From contig NC_088209.1 of assembly GCF_037126465.1 (NCBI RefSeq), forward strand, positions 7,395,947 through 7,459,946: a stretch of 64,000 nucleotides of DNA. The letters are read 5' to 3'. Under the pieces are notes generated by a model. The model worked only from the letters and a program-made list of their open reading frames with translations, was not told the DNA's origin and did no database searches. This stretch comes from Ornithodoros turicata. Taxonomy: Eukaryota > Arthropoda > Arachnida > Ixodida > Argasidae. Below, piece by piece: positions 1 through 12,460 of the stretch; position 1 is the stretch's first letter; each line of letters begins with the position of its first letter. A program made the translations under genes and the position numbers.

Positions 1-850
1 TATTTGAATTTTGCAGATTTATAAAATTTGGTTATCGTTCTTGAGGTACAAGTAGAACCTCTCAACCGCTTTCCAGTGGCACCTCGATATCATCTCCCGT
101 TCGCGAGATAGACTGCTCGCAAAGTACGCGTACCCCGTTATTTCCGTCTCATGCGCACGCGCTGGCCAACACCCAAAGATTGCGTCAGCCTCCGCAATGA
201 TCTTCTTAACTAGAACCTAACACGTGTAAGCCATGTGGATTTAGCCGGATGGTTGCTATCGATTTATTGCTCACAGCGTCATCGCGTCACGAAGATCGGC
301 ATAATTTTGTTGCATCGTAAGTTTTGACCTTGCTACCAGACCGAACTTGCTGACGTTTTCATGCCAAAAACCCTTTGCGCTCGCTGAGTGGGTGCATTTC
401 AGAATACAATTCAGAAAACGTTATTTCTCGCGACTGAAAATCGGTCAAAGTGCGTCGAGACATGAGCGCATTCTGCGGGTATGTTTGGGGTCGTGGAAAC
501 TGTCACATAACCAACGCACAGAACCAAGCTTTCACCAAAAAACGTGCTCATAATAAACACGGCGGCATAACAACACACAAAGAGCAGCAGAAGTGACCGC
601 CATCTTTCTTTGTGAACTCGAATATTCCCTGCGATTCGACGTGGAAGTTTTCTGAGCTTGAAGTAGGTTCAGCAACGTCATTTTGACGCCGCATAAACAG
701 TTGAAAAGACGCATTTTCTGTCACTTTGAACTTTATTTGTTTGGCAGTCACGTGCCTTCACGTGGGTCACGTATGTCGTCCAATCATCATGCTTCCCCGC
801 AGTCAACACCGTCCCTGCATAAAGATATCAGGACACGAAATAAGTGAGAG
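1..850. other. No recognised feature
   Basis: Mixed-composition DNA with only short open frames and no recognisable protein, RNA or repeat signature. An upstream exon of the protease homolog could lie here or before the window, but I could not identify one. Confidence 0.5.
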
Positions 851-852
851 AG

Positions 853-925
853 GGAGAGATTATGGTTTTAATGGCACAAAGGGCAACAAAGGCCATAGAG
901 CGCCAAAACTACGGTGAGTGTGCGG
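853..925 (-). repeat. 3' end of RNase H-type LINE (short copy)
   Basis: On the + strand a GA-rich run is followed by a TTAATGGCACAAAG and CATAGAGCGCCA block. The same block lies next to LINE coding sequence at 7.7, 22 and 39 kb, where it is the 3' untranslated end of a minus-strand element. The GA or GATT run is the simple-sequence tail. This copy is 5' truncated to almost nothing. Confidence 0.6.
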
Positions 926-1115
926 TGTGTGCGGTGAGTGGTTAGCGTGCTGACCATGTCACATCGAGACTGGGGGGTACCAGGATTCGAATCCCTGTGC
1001 TGTCTGTGCTGTCTGCGGTTTTTCCTCAGACGCATTCAGACATATGTCGGCACAGTTCCCTTAGAAGTTGGCCCATGATGCACATTCCCCAGGGCGTCAG
1101 TCGTGACGTTGCCGA
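926..1115 (+). repeat. tRNA-derived SINE
   Basis: It begins with a tRNA-like head: an A-box-like TGGTTAGCGTG followed by a B-box-like GGATTCGAATCCC. A body beginning GTTTTTCCTCAGACG and containing GTCGGCACAGTTCCC follows. The body matches my memory of a SINE widespread in hard ticks. It lies directly beside the LINE tail just upstream. Being tRNA-derived, it would be transcribed by RNA polymerase III and mobilised by a LINE. Confidence 0.6.
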
Positions 1116-1692
1116 CAACGGCGAGCTCTTTCACCATCGCCACCACCACCGTTGAAGTCACTGTATGGACTCTTTGGTCCGCATTTCTAAGCATCTGGCC
1201 CAGTATAATGGCACCACGCATTATAATGCAGCAAGCGCAGAATCTTGATTTGACTGTCGATATCTTCGCAGGTAGTAAGCCGGGCTACAAGCCACCGGAG
1301 ACAGAAAAGTAAACGCGTGACAGGAGGGATGACTGTTCCTAGTCATTAAAGGAGCGTTAAAGTGGTATCCAACATGGCCAAAAACTACTGTCATTCGGGT
1401 CACCTCAGGCACTTCCGTAGCCGTGCTTGAACACGTGACCTCCAAGCAGCAGCCAATGAGTGCAGGACTTACACTGCAATATCCTCCGCTATCGGTGCTA
1501 TTATATTGCATTTGACACTAGGAACGACACATGGCAGCATACCAACGACGTACGTGGCTCTGACTACTTACATTACCGCTACCCAATCAAATGTCTCATA
1601 AATGCAAGAACTTGAGAGAACTGATGTTCTGAGGCTGGAACAACGTAGAAAGGACAAATACATGCAAAGCATGAAATTGCTTAAGAAATTAA

Positions 1693-2012
1693 CGATGAAA
1701 GATGAAAGTCACTGAAAATGATAGCCAGCTGTAGGACTCGAACCCATGTTCATTCTCTCATTATCAACAGTTGTCCGCTTGCGTCGATCCCGTCGTATGA
1801 ATGTGCGTATGAGTGAGCAAAAATGTAAGAGTGAAAGGAGGATGAGTGAGAGAGAGTGGCTGGTTTGTCCCTTCAGATGACGCGCCCTTGGAAGTCGCTG
1901 GGAAAGTGTGTTAGCTTAGCTCAATTGGTAGAGCCCTGGGCCGGTAATCCAAAAGATGTGGGTTCGAGTCCTGCAGCTGGCTAACCTTTTGAGTGACTTT
2001 CATCTTTCATCG
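1693..2012. repeat. Foldback element with tRNA-like arms
   Basis: The sequence GATGAAAGATGAAAGTCACT at the left end reappears inverted at the right end. The similarity continues inward for about 55 bp into a B-box-like GGTTCGAGTCC on both sides. The right arm holds a full tRNA-like domain at 1910-1985, with a 6-bp acceptor stem (GTTAGC/GCTAAC) and an A-box-like TAGCTCAATTGG. The anticodon stem pairs poorly, so this looks like a SINE head and not a working tRNA. Confidence 0.5.
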
Positions 2013-2554
2013 GAAGAATTGTTCGTGTGTGTGACCGTGTAATTATGTCTCTTCAATGCATCGCAGTCTGTGGCGTCCGTCCAGGAGAAGGCTTCTCCAA
2101 AGGACCTCCAAGAAATGAAAGGACTGTACTCGGTCGGATAGAGTCTCGCAGGGGGCTCTTGCAAAGAAAGTCCGCAAGAGAACCGTACGCTTCCAGGCTG
2201 AATAGACAAAGAGTCAGCAACGATATACATGACAACTGGCCTTGGGTGGTAAGCGATGCACTTCGACGCACAGTGTTGCTTGACGTTCGAAAACTCCACT
2301 AACAAATTTCTAATCGATACAAATTTACTATGCGTTCTGTTATCGTTGTGGAAGTCGACATGCTATGTTGAGCGCACCAGATACGAGCCGCACAAAAAGA
2401 GACCTTGTAGAGCTCACATAGCTCACTGGGACTGTCCTGATGGGGTATACGAGTGATTCAAACGAAGCGCTTCATTTTTTCGCTCTCTTAGGAATCCCTT
2501 TAATTATCAATTTTTATGCGATACGTCAGTGTGCGTTCCCGGGTTTCTTCCACA
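2013..2554. other. No recognised feature
   Basis: I see no gene or repeat here. The open frames overlap each other on both strands and resemble nothing known to me. Confidence 0.4.
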
Positions 2555-2579
2555 TCACGTTTCTTCGTTGTTTTTTTTT

Positions 2580-2745
2580 GTTGTTGCGAGCTGATGAAGC
2601 AAGTAACCTGCCTGGAGTGGGACATGGTATCTGTAGAATGCGGTGAAATACTGTTGGCGTTGGTGTTCGAAGTGAGGGCAGGATGCCAGTACGTGCAAGA
2701 CAGTCAAGCTGTCACCGCAGTGCGCACAAGCTGGCGGATCCTGAA
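2580..2745 (-). pseudogene. RNase H-type LINE ORF2 C-terminal fragment
   Basis: Read on the minus strand this encodes the C-terminal zinc-knuckle segment of a LINE polyprotein: PPACAHCGDSLTVLHVLASC, a CX2CX7HX4C pattern, followed by PHFEHQRQQYF. The same peptide occurs in the larger copy at 22.1-22.6 kb. This copy lacks the normal C-terminus and abuts the tandem repeat at 2746, so it is a dead fragment. Confidence 0.75.
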
Positions 2746-3060
2746 AATAGTCTTGGAATGTCATAATCACCGGCGGTAGTCATAAAACACTGTGTGACAC
2801 TGCTTGAAACAGCGGTAATCCATTAAAATTGATTCGTGGCACATATCATAGAAATAGTCGTGTAATGTCATAATGACCGCCAGTAGTCACAAAACACTGA
2901 ATGACACTGTTTGATGCAGCACTAGCCCTACAAAATCGATTCGTGGCACGTCATGAAAATAGGTATGGAATGTCATAAAGACAAAGGCAGTAATAAAACA
3001 CCACATGACACTGCGATAACCAGAGGTTGTTGGGTCAGTAGTCATGAACTCATGATACAT
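2746..3060. repeat. Degenerate tandem repeat, about 106 bp, three copies
   Basis: Units beginning AATAG..TGGAATGTCATAA start at 2746, 2853 and 2958, giving spacings of 107 and 105. Each also contains a diverged TGACACTG block. The units are clearly diverged, so the array is old. Confidence 0.6.
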
Positions 3061-3758
3061 TGACGTAATCATGAAAGTCTCAGTCATGACGATTTCCATG
3101 ACGGAACAATATACGGAATACGTTTGGGCAGGGTTTGGACTAATTTGGTTGACCACTGGATTAAATTCGGTAGTGCTGGGATGAAATTGAGTGACCAATG
3201 GCGTAAAAGGATTGGTCAAATCTGTAGTAATGAAAAAAGGGAGGAGCTGCCTTTTCTGCGTGTTGATACAGTGGGATGGAAGCGCAGTACATGTTGGGTA
3301 ATTAGCACTATATCAGAACTTTTGTTCGGAGAGTGGTGGTGGGGGAGGGAAAGCTGTGTAGTTCACACTGGTTAGAGCTGAGTACCCGTATTTTCGTTGC
3401 CTGATGCTCTCCTCCGTGGTGACGCTCAGGGATTTTCCGAAGTCCCTCATGGTACTCACTGCAGAGCGGTCGTTCCACAGGGATTGATGGAGTGTCCTGT
3501 TTTCCTTTTTCTTATTGTCGAAACAAGAACTTTTGTGCAGCGCCTTATTTGTTCCGACTCGCACTTCGTCCGCCGTGTCTGGCGCCGTTTTTCGCTCGGT
3601 GTAACTATAGGCTCGATGAATCTCTATGCCCAGCGTTCGTGCTGGTGTGTGTGTGTTTGTCTAGAACGTGTGGCAGCTAGCGGAGTTACTCCATACGGAC
3701 AAAGCTTGAAGTCTGGTTAGAGGTGAAAACGACAACAGCTGACAAACGATCCAGACTT
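3061..3758. other. No recognised feature
   Basis: There is no gene signature here. The open frames on both strands show no domain I recognise. Confidence 0.4.
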
Positions 3759-3855
3759 GCATAATGTAAAACCCCGAGACTATAGGGAACACGAAGGGAC
3801 AGACTCCAACACGGAGAGACTTCGTGTTCCCTAGTCTCGGGGTTTTACATTATGC
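3759..3855. repeat. Long hairpin (inverted repeat)
   Basis: The arm at 3759-3796 is complementary to 3820-3855 apart from a two-base bulge, with a 23-base loop. The outer part includes CATAATGTAAAACCCCGAGA and its complement. The loop-side sequence ACGAAGGGACAGAC resembles hairpins at 13.57 and 18.03 kb. Confidence 0.8.
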
Positions 3856-4224
3856 ATCAACTTCACCAGCTCGCTCGCTAAGTAGCCATCGTTTCGTTAT
3901 CAAATCCAGACTCGTTTGCGTTCCGTCGTCGCTTCCCCTCAGAGATTTTCCTCTACAGCCTTCGTTTCTGTATGCGTGATTTAGTCAGGCACTGCGTACA
4001 CATAGGTACTACCCGACACAGATCTGGCACTACACAATCCACTATAGTTGTTGTCGTGACCGGTATTGGCAAGCAGCTAAAACGATTGCCGCGCGAATGG
4101 ATGTTAACTAGTGTGAATCAGACACGTGCAAATGGCAGGTGCAAACTGCGTCTCACTTCCTTTATACCTCACGATGTATCTGGTATGAACGCAGTCTCAT
4201 GAAATGTTGCTTCTTCTATGGCAG

Positions 4225-4328
4225 GTTTTCCTGGAAGATAGCCGTGAGACAGCCAGACGGTGTGCTGGTGTTCTCTTAGATAAACGACACGTTCTCACAG
4301 CGGCCCAATGCCTGGGAACGGATTTCAG
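4225..4328 (+). CDS. Protease homolog exon with His57-to-Gln
   Basis: This exon follows a TATGGCAG acceptor and is followed by AG|GTAAAT. It is read from the first base and encodes RRCAGVLLDKRHVLTAAQC and a short tail. CAGVLLD matches the CGGxLI region around Cys42, and LTAAQC occupies the LTAAHC catalytic-histidine site. The exon ends after two bases of a codon. The upstream exon is not identified. Confidence 0.8.
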
Positions 4329-7300
4329 GTAAATATATCCCTCGGTGAGGCACTCTCATACTTTCGGCAGCATGAAGGTAAAGTGTCCGACGGGTGCTTA
4401 AAGGGGCACTATCCGTATATTCATACGAGCGACATTTTCGGGAATCTTCCGGCGGAAGATGCGAAGAACGTCACGTCTTTTCGTGCCCTTCTGATTATGA
4501 GGAATATCTTGCAGCTCAGCCACAAGATATTCCGTAACAGACAAGGCGGATGGTGTCGTGTGCTACTTGCACAGTGGCGGAACTTCCGCCCTGTGAGCAG
4601 TTTTTTTTTTTTCTTTCTTGTGACTGCAAGGTAAATTCCGAAAAGCAGCAGTCAGCAACCGTGATTTATTGAGGATCCATGAACAAAAAATAAAATAAAA
4701 ATAAAATAACACGCACTGCATACTTTCCCTATCCTTCTCATGAAGGCCGTCAAGGCGGAGCGCGCTCTCATTAGTCTACTCAAATGAATTGTTCAATCAT
4801 CGAATCATCGCTGGAGATCGTTCGAGAGGACCAGTCCGAAGCCTCTCCGTATTGTCGCGACTTTTGAGAAGGGGGGCGGGGGGAGAAGGAATAAACCTTG
4901 TATTCACACGAACGACATTCCCCAGAATATTACAACGGAAGATTCGAAAAACGTCAAAGCTTTCTGCAGTCACGTGAGCGCGAGCGCTCAACGTCGTACA
5001 CCACTAACTGTGTGGAATATCTTTGCGACACAGCCAAAAGATATTCCATAGCAAATGACAGGAGAAGATGGTGACGGCGTCGTCTGCTAAGTGCGCAGTA
5101 CGCCGCCGCTCATATTTTGGTACCGTTTGAATGCTCAACATAAAGGCTCATTCACACATGCGTTTCAAAAAGCGTCGCCGCCTCAGCGTTCGCGGCGCCG
5201 CCGAGAGGGGCCTGTCACACATAGCCGAGCCGCCATCCTGAGAACGCGCTTCGTTTTTGTTGCTACATCAGGATCATACCGACACTTCCAGCTCTCTTCC
5301 TCAAAATTTACATTGTGAAGCATGTTCTCCATTTTATAATTATCGTGAAGCATTTCTGCTGGAATCATCAATCGTTGGAACGACAAACGCGACACAATAG
5401 CAGAGAAAGAACGGCAGAAGAAGCGAGACACATGTTTACCTACCGACGACCAACACACAGTTACACACAAGTCGTATTTATTTTCGTCGATTCCGTGGTT
5501 TGCGCAAATTCCCAGCTCATCGTTGACAGCTCAGACACCAAGGAATTTACTCACGCGGTAGCACCAAACACGTACACACGCACAAATGACAAAAGATCCC
5601 AGCGCGGTATCGGGAGGCCCGCCATTGCCCGCCGGCGCCAAAAGGAATCCACGTCACCCCTCCGAGCGCTCCGATTGGCTGGATGAAAAGCGTTCGCGTT
5701 TCTGTCCTCCGAAGCTGCAGCACGGAGCAGTTCTCGAAAAGCGGCTGGAAACGCTCCGCGGCTCGCGTTTCGCGGCGCCGCGAACGCGAAACGCATCCAA
5801 AAAACGCATGTGTGAATCAAGCTTAAGACAGGACAGAACCGCGGCTTCGTGATCATTTCTTTGCTTTTTCTTCCACTAGAATCTTCCGAGAGGATGTCGC
5901 TCGCTGCGTCTTTTTCTGTCGATCATAAATCACGAATGGCGCAACTAGTAAATATCCCGTTGCTTTTGTGTTACTGTCAAGGTAACTGCATCTTTCATTC
6001 AGCCAGGATTGATTGATTGATTGATTGATTGATTCAGCCAGGAGAGACTTTTTCCCATTTAAGTGGACATTAGATATACTCTTGGTCAGGCGTATTGCAG
6101 TATACGTGATAACGCGCGAGGACGAAGTTGACCCTATATCGATCATACGCCATTGCCCACGTATGCATGTTCCCTCTCTCGTGTTTACAGACACACAGAC
6201 ACTTTGGACCTTTCCTTGGAACGTAACTGCAGTACTCCCAAATTTATTTCGGCAGTTCAATTGAGGAAGTGAAACTGCAAAAGGATAGTGTACGTACTTT
6301 TCAACGCAGAACTCAGGTCTTTCTGATCGTTTATGTTAGTGACACTCGAGAAATTTGTCCTAATATTTTGGCGCTACGGATAGTGTGTATAGGATGGAAT
6401 TAACGGGAATTAATGCGGCTAACTTCGATTAGCACGTTTTTCTTCAATACTTATCGAACTCCATCGATATTCATATGTATGGCAAGTAACGGCAAATAAA
6501 ATTTAACAATCTAATTTACTTCATTATTCGGTGAATTTAGCGGGTTAAAACAAAATCATTTAACTGAATGGAAGTCACCAAAGTAAATTCTACGCCCAAA
6601 ATCTTGCGGACATTTCCAGCGAAGAGAACTATTTTTCTGCATAGTACTCGTCGCGCAATGAGATTTATGGATAGTCTGGAGGCATCTTGGTCGAAAGTTA
6701 CCGTAACATCGCTGATTAAGGCAACTTGTGGGGACATCACCCGATGCACGTTGTGTCTGCCGAATAAAGGGGGAGATACAGAACCTCACAATCTGGACAA
6801 AGCTGCGAAATGTGAACTTCCCAGGTTCCGCGTACATAAACTGTAGGGCATCTGACGGCGTGTTTTACTTCTGTGTATTTTTCATTTTAGTCTCGGAGTG
6901 CACTGCGATTACGCATCACTGACAATGGAGCGCCTTGAATGGCTGCTGAATGTTCCAAGCTTTACCTTAGTTTGTTAGGTACAGGTCCCGAGAAAGGTTT
7001 ACTTTCCGCTGTATTTTCCCCTAGGTGCGACAGCCTAGAGCCAAGCGGAAGCGGGATTCAGAAGGGGACGGGGAGGAGTGCGCTAGCAGCGACATAAATT
7101 CAAACCACGTTTCGAGCACATCCAAGCGATACCGAAACTATCGCCGTGTGTCACTCACCCCTCCGTTTCAGCTCGCCGGTAGGGTGTCGCACCGAGAAGA
7201 AGATATACCGTTCGCGTGTTCCGTAAAGTTTTGTCGGGACCTGTACGTAAATTCACATCGGCACCCGCCCCGCACCGGCGGACACACAAACCGCACCCGC

Positions 7301-10300
7301 TCACCGGCACGCGTACTCGCGTATTTACCCCGCACACGACGCCGCACTCAGGTTGCATAAAAATAACGAGGAAGGAAGATTAGTCGTCTCCCTGCTGGTA
7401 CAAAGAGCCGATAACAATGTTGAACTTCTACGAAAATTCGGGAATCATAATGGTTTCGTTGGCGTAATAGTTTGCAGATACCGATCAAAATGGAGGAGCA
7501 CGACTACAACCAACCAACGAACAACGTGGTCCCGTTAAAAGGTTAAAGGGGCACTAAAATGCAAAAACAACTTGCTCTCAAATGAAAGTCCGTGTTTCAA
7601 TTAGTATAATACGAGCAAAATTAGTTCGCACAGCGCTACCGTTCAGAAGAAAAACTCAACGAAAACACAGCCCTCTCTGGCGGCAACGAATGGGATCCAC
7701 TGGAAGCGACTATTAGCGGTATCCAATGAGAGAGAGAGAGATTATGGGTTTAATGGCACAAAGGGCAACAAAGGCCATAGAGCGCCAAAACTACGGTGAG
7801 TGTGTGGGAGATGATGATGGGAGAGATGATGTGAGAGAGAGTGTGTGTGTGTGGTAGTTAAAAGCTATCTACAGGTATGAGCGATGAGGTGGATCAGGAT
7901 AGGAGAGAGAGGAGGATGACGACAACAAGTGAGTATGGCAGTTAAAGCTTTCTACAAGTGTGAGCGATGAGGTGATCCAGGATGAGATATTTACATGAGG
8001 AGTTCGGTGATATTGGATAAAATCGGAGCAATACTTAACATCTACATCTGACTAAGTAACCCACACATGGTCAAAAATTGGATGACATTATCAAACGGCA
8101 CAAGAGGAGTGTCACCCAGTAGAAGGGCTGGGTGGAGTGGGACATGGTATCTGTAGAAGGCGGCGAAATGCTGTTGGCGTTGGTGTTCGAAGTGAGGGCA
8201 GGATGCCAGTACGTGCATCCAATGAAACAGCAGGACAAGCGCGGGCTTACCTATCGTGGCCGTGTGGATTTGGAACGGCTCCAATCGTAGTGTTCCGTGT
8301 ATGAGCGCCATGATGCGCACTGCTTCATTTTGCAATACCGACTCACTGAATTGTAGCCTACAACAGTTCTCGCAAATGTTGCGCTGACAACATTTATTTT
8401 CACGTCCTTCGGACAGCGACGCCGGTCGGCTTCGCAACGCGCACTATGCTTTTCACAGAGACTGCTCCATAGTGTGACACGCGCAGCATGGCCTAAACGC
8501 ACCGATGCACGAACTGAAACGACGTTCACTGCTTAGCGCCGAAGCAAGCAAGAGTCCCGTATATTTTTGGTTGTAGCTTCGTAAGAGAATCAAAGTTCCG
8601 AATTATGATAGCAAATACGAAATGAACATAGCGTGGAACATGATTTGAAGTAACCAGGCCCCTTTAAGTAACCCCTTCAAGTAACCATGCACGACACAAC
8701 AGATAAGCTGCCTTTGTGTAGGCGGTGCACTCTAAAAACTGAACTTCACCGCATAGCACGCTCTGCGCCAACCATTGCCACGAATGATTGGGTTATCGCT
8801 TCTGATTCGAGGAGAGAGGGAGGTGTACGCCTTTTTGTGTCAATTATCATATATCCAAATTGACACAAAAAGACGTACGCCTCCCTCTCTCCTCGAATCA
8901 GAAGCGATAACCGTATCATTCGTGGCAATGGTTGGCGCAGAGCGTGCTATGCGGTGAAGTTCAGTTTTTAGAGTGTGAGGGAGAAGTATGGTGGGCTAGA
9001 AGGACTGGTGAACCGTTCGGCGGTTTTCATATGTACCCGCCGATGTTCCTGCCGAGAGATGGCGCCAAGCGTATCTCGGCGCTATGCGATCTATTCGCCT
9101 CTCGCGGCTCATTTCAGTGCTACTCGTCACGTGATTACACACCTGCCGTTAACCCATGAGCGTGCCTTTTCTTTGCTCTGCATGCCAAATGCCCCTTGAG
9201 TGTCACCTGCAGGAGCAAACGAATGGCACACCCAGATATCAGTGCTGACATTCGTCGGCGCGTCCCTATCAGCCCTCGGGTCTGCGACACGTGTACTTTG
9301 ATAACGATAAAGACGTGTTCGAGCAGCCGGTTCTGCCTTTGGGTAGTGATATTCGTGATATGTGCTCATCGTTCCCTTCATCTGAGCGACCTTTACCTTC
9401 CAGGTTGCGAGGTCCGGTGACGGGGGATTGTGATAGAAAAAGCGTGAGATATACGTTAACTGCAGCTAACCAACGGAAGCGATAGAATTGCTGATTACAG
9501 TCTGCATATGAGCAGTCAGTAGAGGGAAGGAATCCGGAAGACAAAGGGGACGACACGAAAATATAACGATTTATACATTTATTTCAGAATACTGGTCCCA
9601 GAAGGAACCTGGGAAGGAGTAGGGGACGTACGTTAATTATATAATATATACACATAATACACTCGTATAGTGGCGACAATTCGAAAGAAACCCGCAAAAG
9701 AGACGCAGCAAAGGGGTCCCAAGTTACTTTCGCGAACGTGACGATCGGTAGCACGAGTGTTCTATATACCGGTAGTCTGACCTAAGCAGTAGCATAATGA
9801 AGTGTTCTTCTGAGATAGAAGAGGCTTTCTCTTGACTGTGATGCCTATTAAGCGCACGTGAAAATTCCATCTAAAATCGGACGGGACGGCGACGCCAAGA
9901 TGTTTGTACTAAGCTCCCTTGCAAGTATACTATGATGTTGGCAAAGCCTTTGTTCTACATATAACAGCATAGACACAGTTTTGTCGGTGTTCACATTGAT
10001 TTGCAATTTGTAACACCACTCGTTGATGTGTTCTAAACTGCTTTGCAAAAGTGCGTACGAGCAAGGTGAGCCATAAGCAAAGCACACAGAAAAAAAAGAA
10101 AGAAAAAGAGAGAGAGAACGATCGGCATATTGAGGACGCACGTTCAGACATCCCTATGTTTTTCGGAATATATCGCGCGATATGTTACGCAGTTATCAGC
10201 GAATAAACATGCTTTACAATTAATGTTACTTAACATATCGTGCATATAGACAAGAAACAGCAAAAGTCTCAAGACTGACTCCTGTCGTATACCTCAGGTG

Positions 10301-12427
10301 TATGGGGTTCAATCAGACAGGGAATCAGTCCCGAAGCCAATCCATGATCTTGGTATTATGTATCAGCTTTCTATAGGGTACGTACGCGGTCAAATGCCTT
10401 GGAGAGATGCAAAACCAATATTTCAATTTGTATGTTATTATATAAAGCAAATGCAAAGTCGTGGATGAAATCAAACAGGGCCATGACAGCGGAGTAGCCC
10501 CCACGAAAGATATGCTACAAGGAATGCTGTTACTTGATCATGATGTTAATTGTTCGGAAAATATGTGCTTTAGCAATTCACAAAAGCTGGAAAGAAGAGA
10601 AAATTCGAAACCAAAGTCGGGACTCCTGCTTTACGTATCGGTTTTATACGAGCCCATTTCCATTCGTTCGGGACAGTCCCTTCGTCCAGCGATATCTGGA
10701 AAATAATTTTGAGGAATTGCACAGCTTACTCGGCGTACCTTCTAAGAAAACCATTCGGAATATTGTCTTGCCCAGAAGACCACAATATCGCGTCCTGAAG
10801 TAATCAGTCCCGAGACTTTTTGGACTAGCATATCCACTTTTTTTCTTTTGCCAATCTACCCGCAGAAGACTTCTTCATATTTACCTCCCACAGTGGCATA
10901 ATAAGAAATAGAGATGCAAGTGCTGCTTTAAAGTAATGTCATACTAATAATAATTCGGGAGTTTAAGTTGTGCGACAACGGTGATAGATCTATTAGGAGT
11001 TTCCCACATCTTCTATATAATCTGTTCTCTGCTGTGCGTCATTTTGTTCCTCTTTTGCTCGAAACTTTGAGTTATCATATGCCAAATTTGCTGGGAGTAC
11101 GCAACAAAGACGTAGCTATAATCTTTCTTTTTAGTCTCACTTAATTTCCTCATTTCCTCCTTCAGTGCCTTCGTCAAACCTGAAACCAAGGTTAGTTTCC
11201 ATCGCCGTATAACTTTGTGTATGCGACGTTTAAGATGCTAAGCTTAGCGTGTCAGCTATGGTCTTTGAGTGTAAACCTTGTCTTTTTCGTTTTCCCCGTT
11301 TTTTCCTTTATCTTTCCTTCCTTCTCTTTTTCGTTTTCCCCGTTTTTTTGGAATAGCAAGCCGGCTCTTTGCCTGGCTAGCCTTTACTTCTTTTTTTTTC
11401 TTAATAAACATATTACCCCCCTCCCCCTGTAAGGCTTCTCGGACACGAACTTTCTTGTGGGTATGTGTACAGTGGCCTTGAAAAAATTTCGGGCCATATT
11501 AACATTTCTCGAGATGCTACAGATCCAGCTAAAATTTGTACAAGGATCTGCCCAAGGAATATCGTGGAATATCTGGATTTTAGGTCTGTTATGCTTAAAT
11601 TTTATATGGTGCATCTCAAGAACCATCTTGTGATCTGAATGTCAACCAAGTACTTGGCAGTTCCATTTCCAGTGAAGGGTGTTAGGCACCAGGAACAGAT
11701 CACGTATTGAAGCAGAACACTCTTGACTTCTAGTGTACCACATAGCAAAAGGCAATATCAAGTAGTGCATTTTCATTTATGAAGTCTCAAACTCCGGTTG
11801 GGGTTTCCTAAGTTACACTTCAACATGGGACCATATACTGAACAATCATGACATTATATCCTTAACCGTCTTCAATGTCAATAGGTTTCATTTGTAACTA
11901 TGTTACACCCTTCTTAATATAACCTGATGATGGCGGTGATGAGGTAACAGAAAAAGATGGGGATATGAGTCGCGACAGAGTCGGGGCCACCCCAGGACGC
12001 CTACAAGCGACGAAAATGCAAACAGATGCACATACGGTGAACGGATCAATTGCAAAATGTAGGACAAAGGTCTCAGAACGAGTGAGGGTAGTATGACACA
12101 AGTAATATGGCGGGGGCGGGGACACACCAAGCGGGCACTTCGCAAGTCATAGGGCACATGTATATTACGCTTTTCAACTTGAACCTTTATAATCTATAAT
12201 GACGGCATTAAGGCTGTCGGTTGTGGGCCACAAACCCAGGTGGCGAATTTCCCCATTTATCATCATCAGTGTATTCGTTGTTATTGTATAATGTCACGCT
12301 AGCAGCGCTCTTAGGCCGCTCAATCAGTGGATAAAATGAGTTTAACATGATGTTCTAGGAACCCTTTGTATAACATCAATTCCATTAAAGCATTTTCGGT
12401 TAATAATACAAGTGTGGCATCTTTTCT

Positions 12428-12460
<33 letters not shown>

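Noticed and set aside
1910..1985. Functional tRNA gene
   Set aside because: The acceptor stem pairs, but the anticodon stem does not, and the sequence is embedded in a repeated foldback structure. It is better read as a SINE head.
5144..5823. GC-rich protein-coding frames within 5.1-5.85 kb
   Set aside because: The segment is bounded by TIRs and a TAA duplication, and the frames on both strands arise from CGCG-rich MITE sequence.
8746..8957. Two near-identical 60-residue frames on opposite strands (starting MPRMIRLSLL and MPRMIGLSLL)
   Set aside because: They are the two arms of the palindromic MITE read in either direction.
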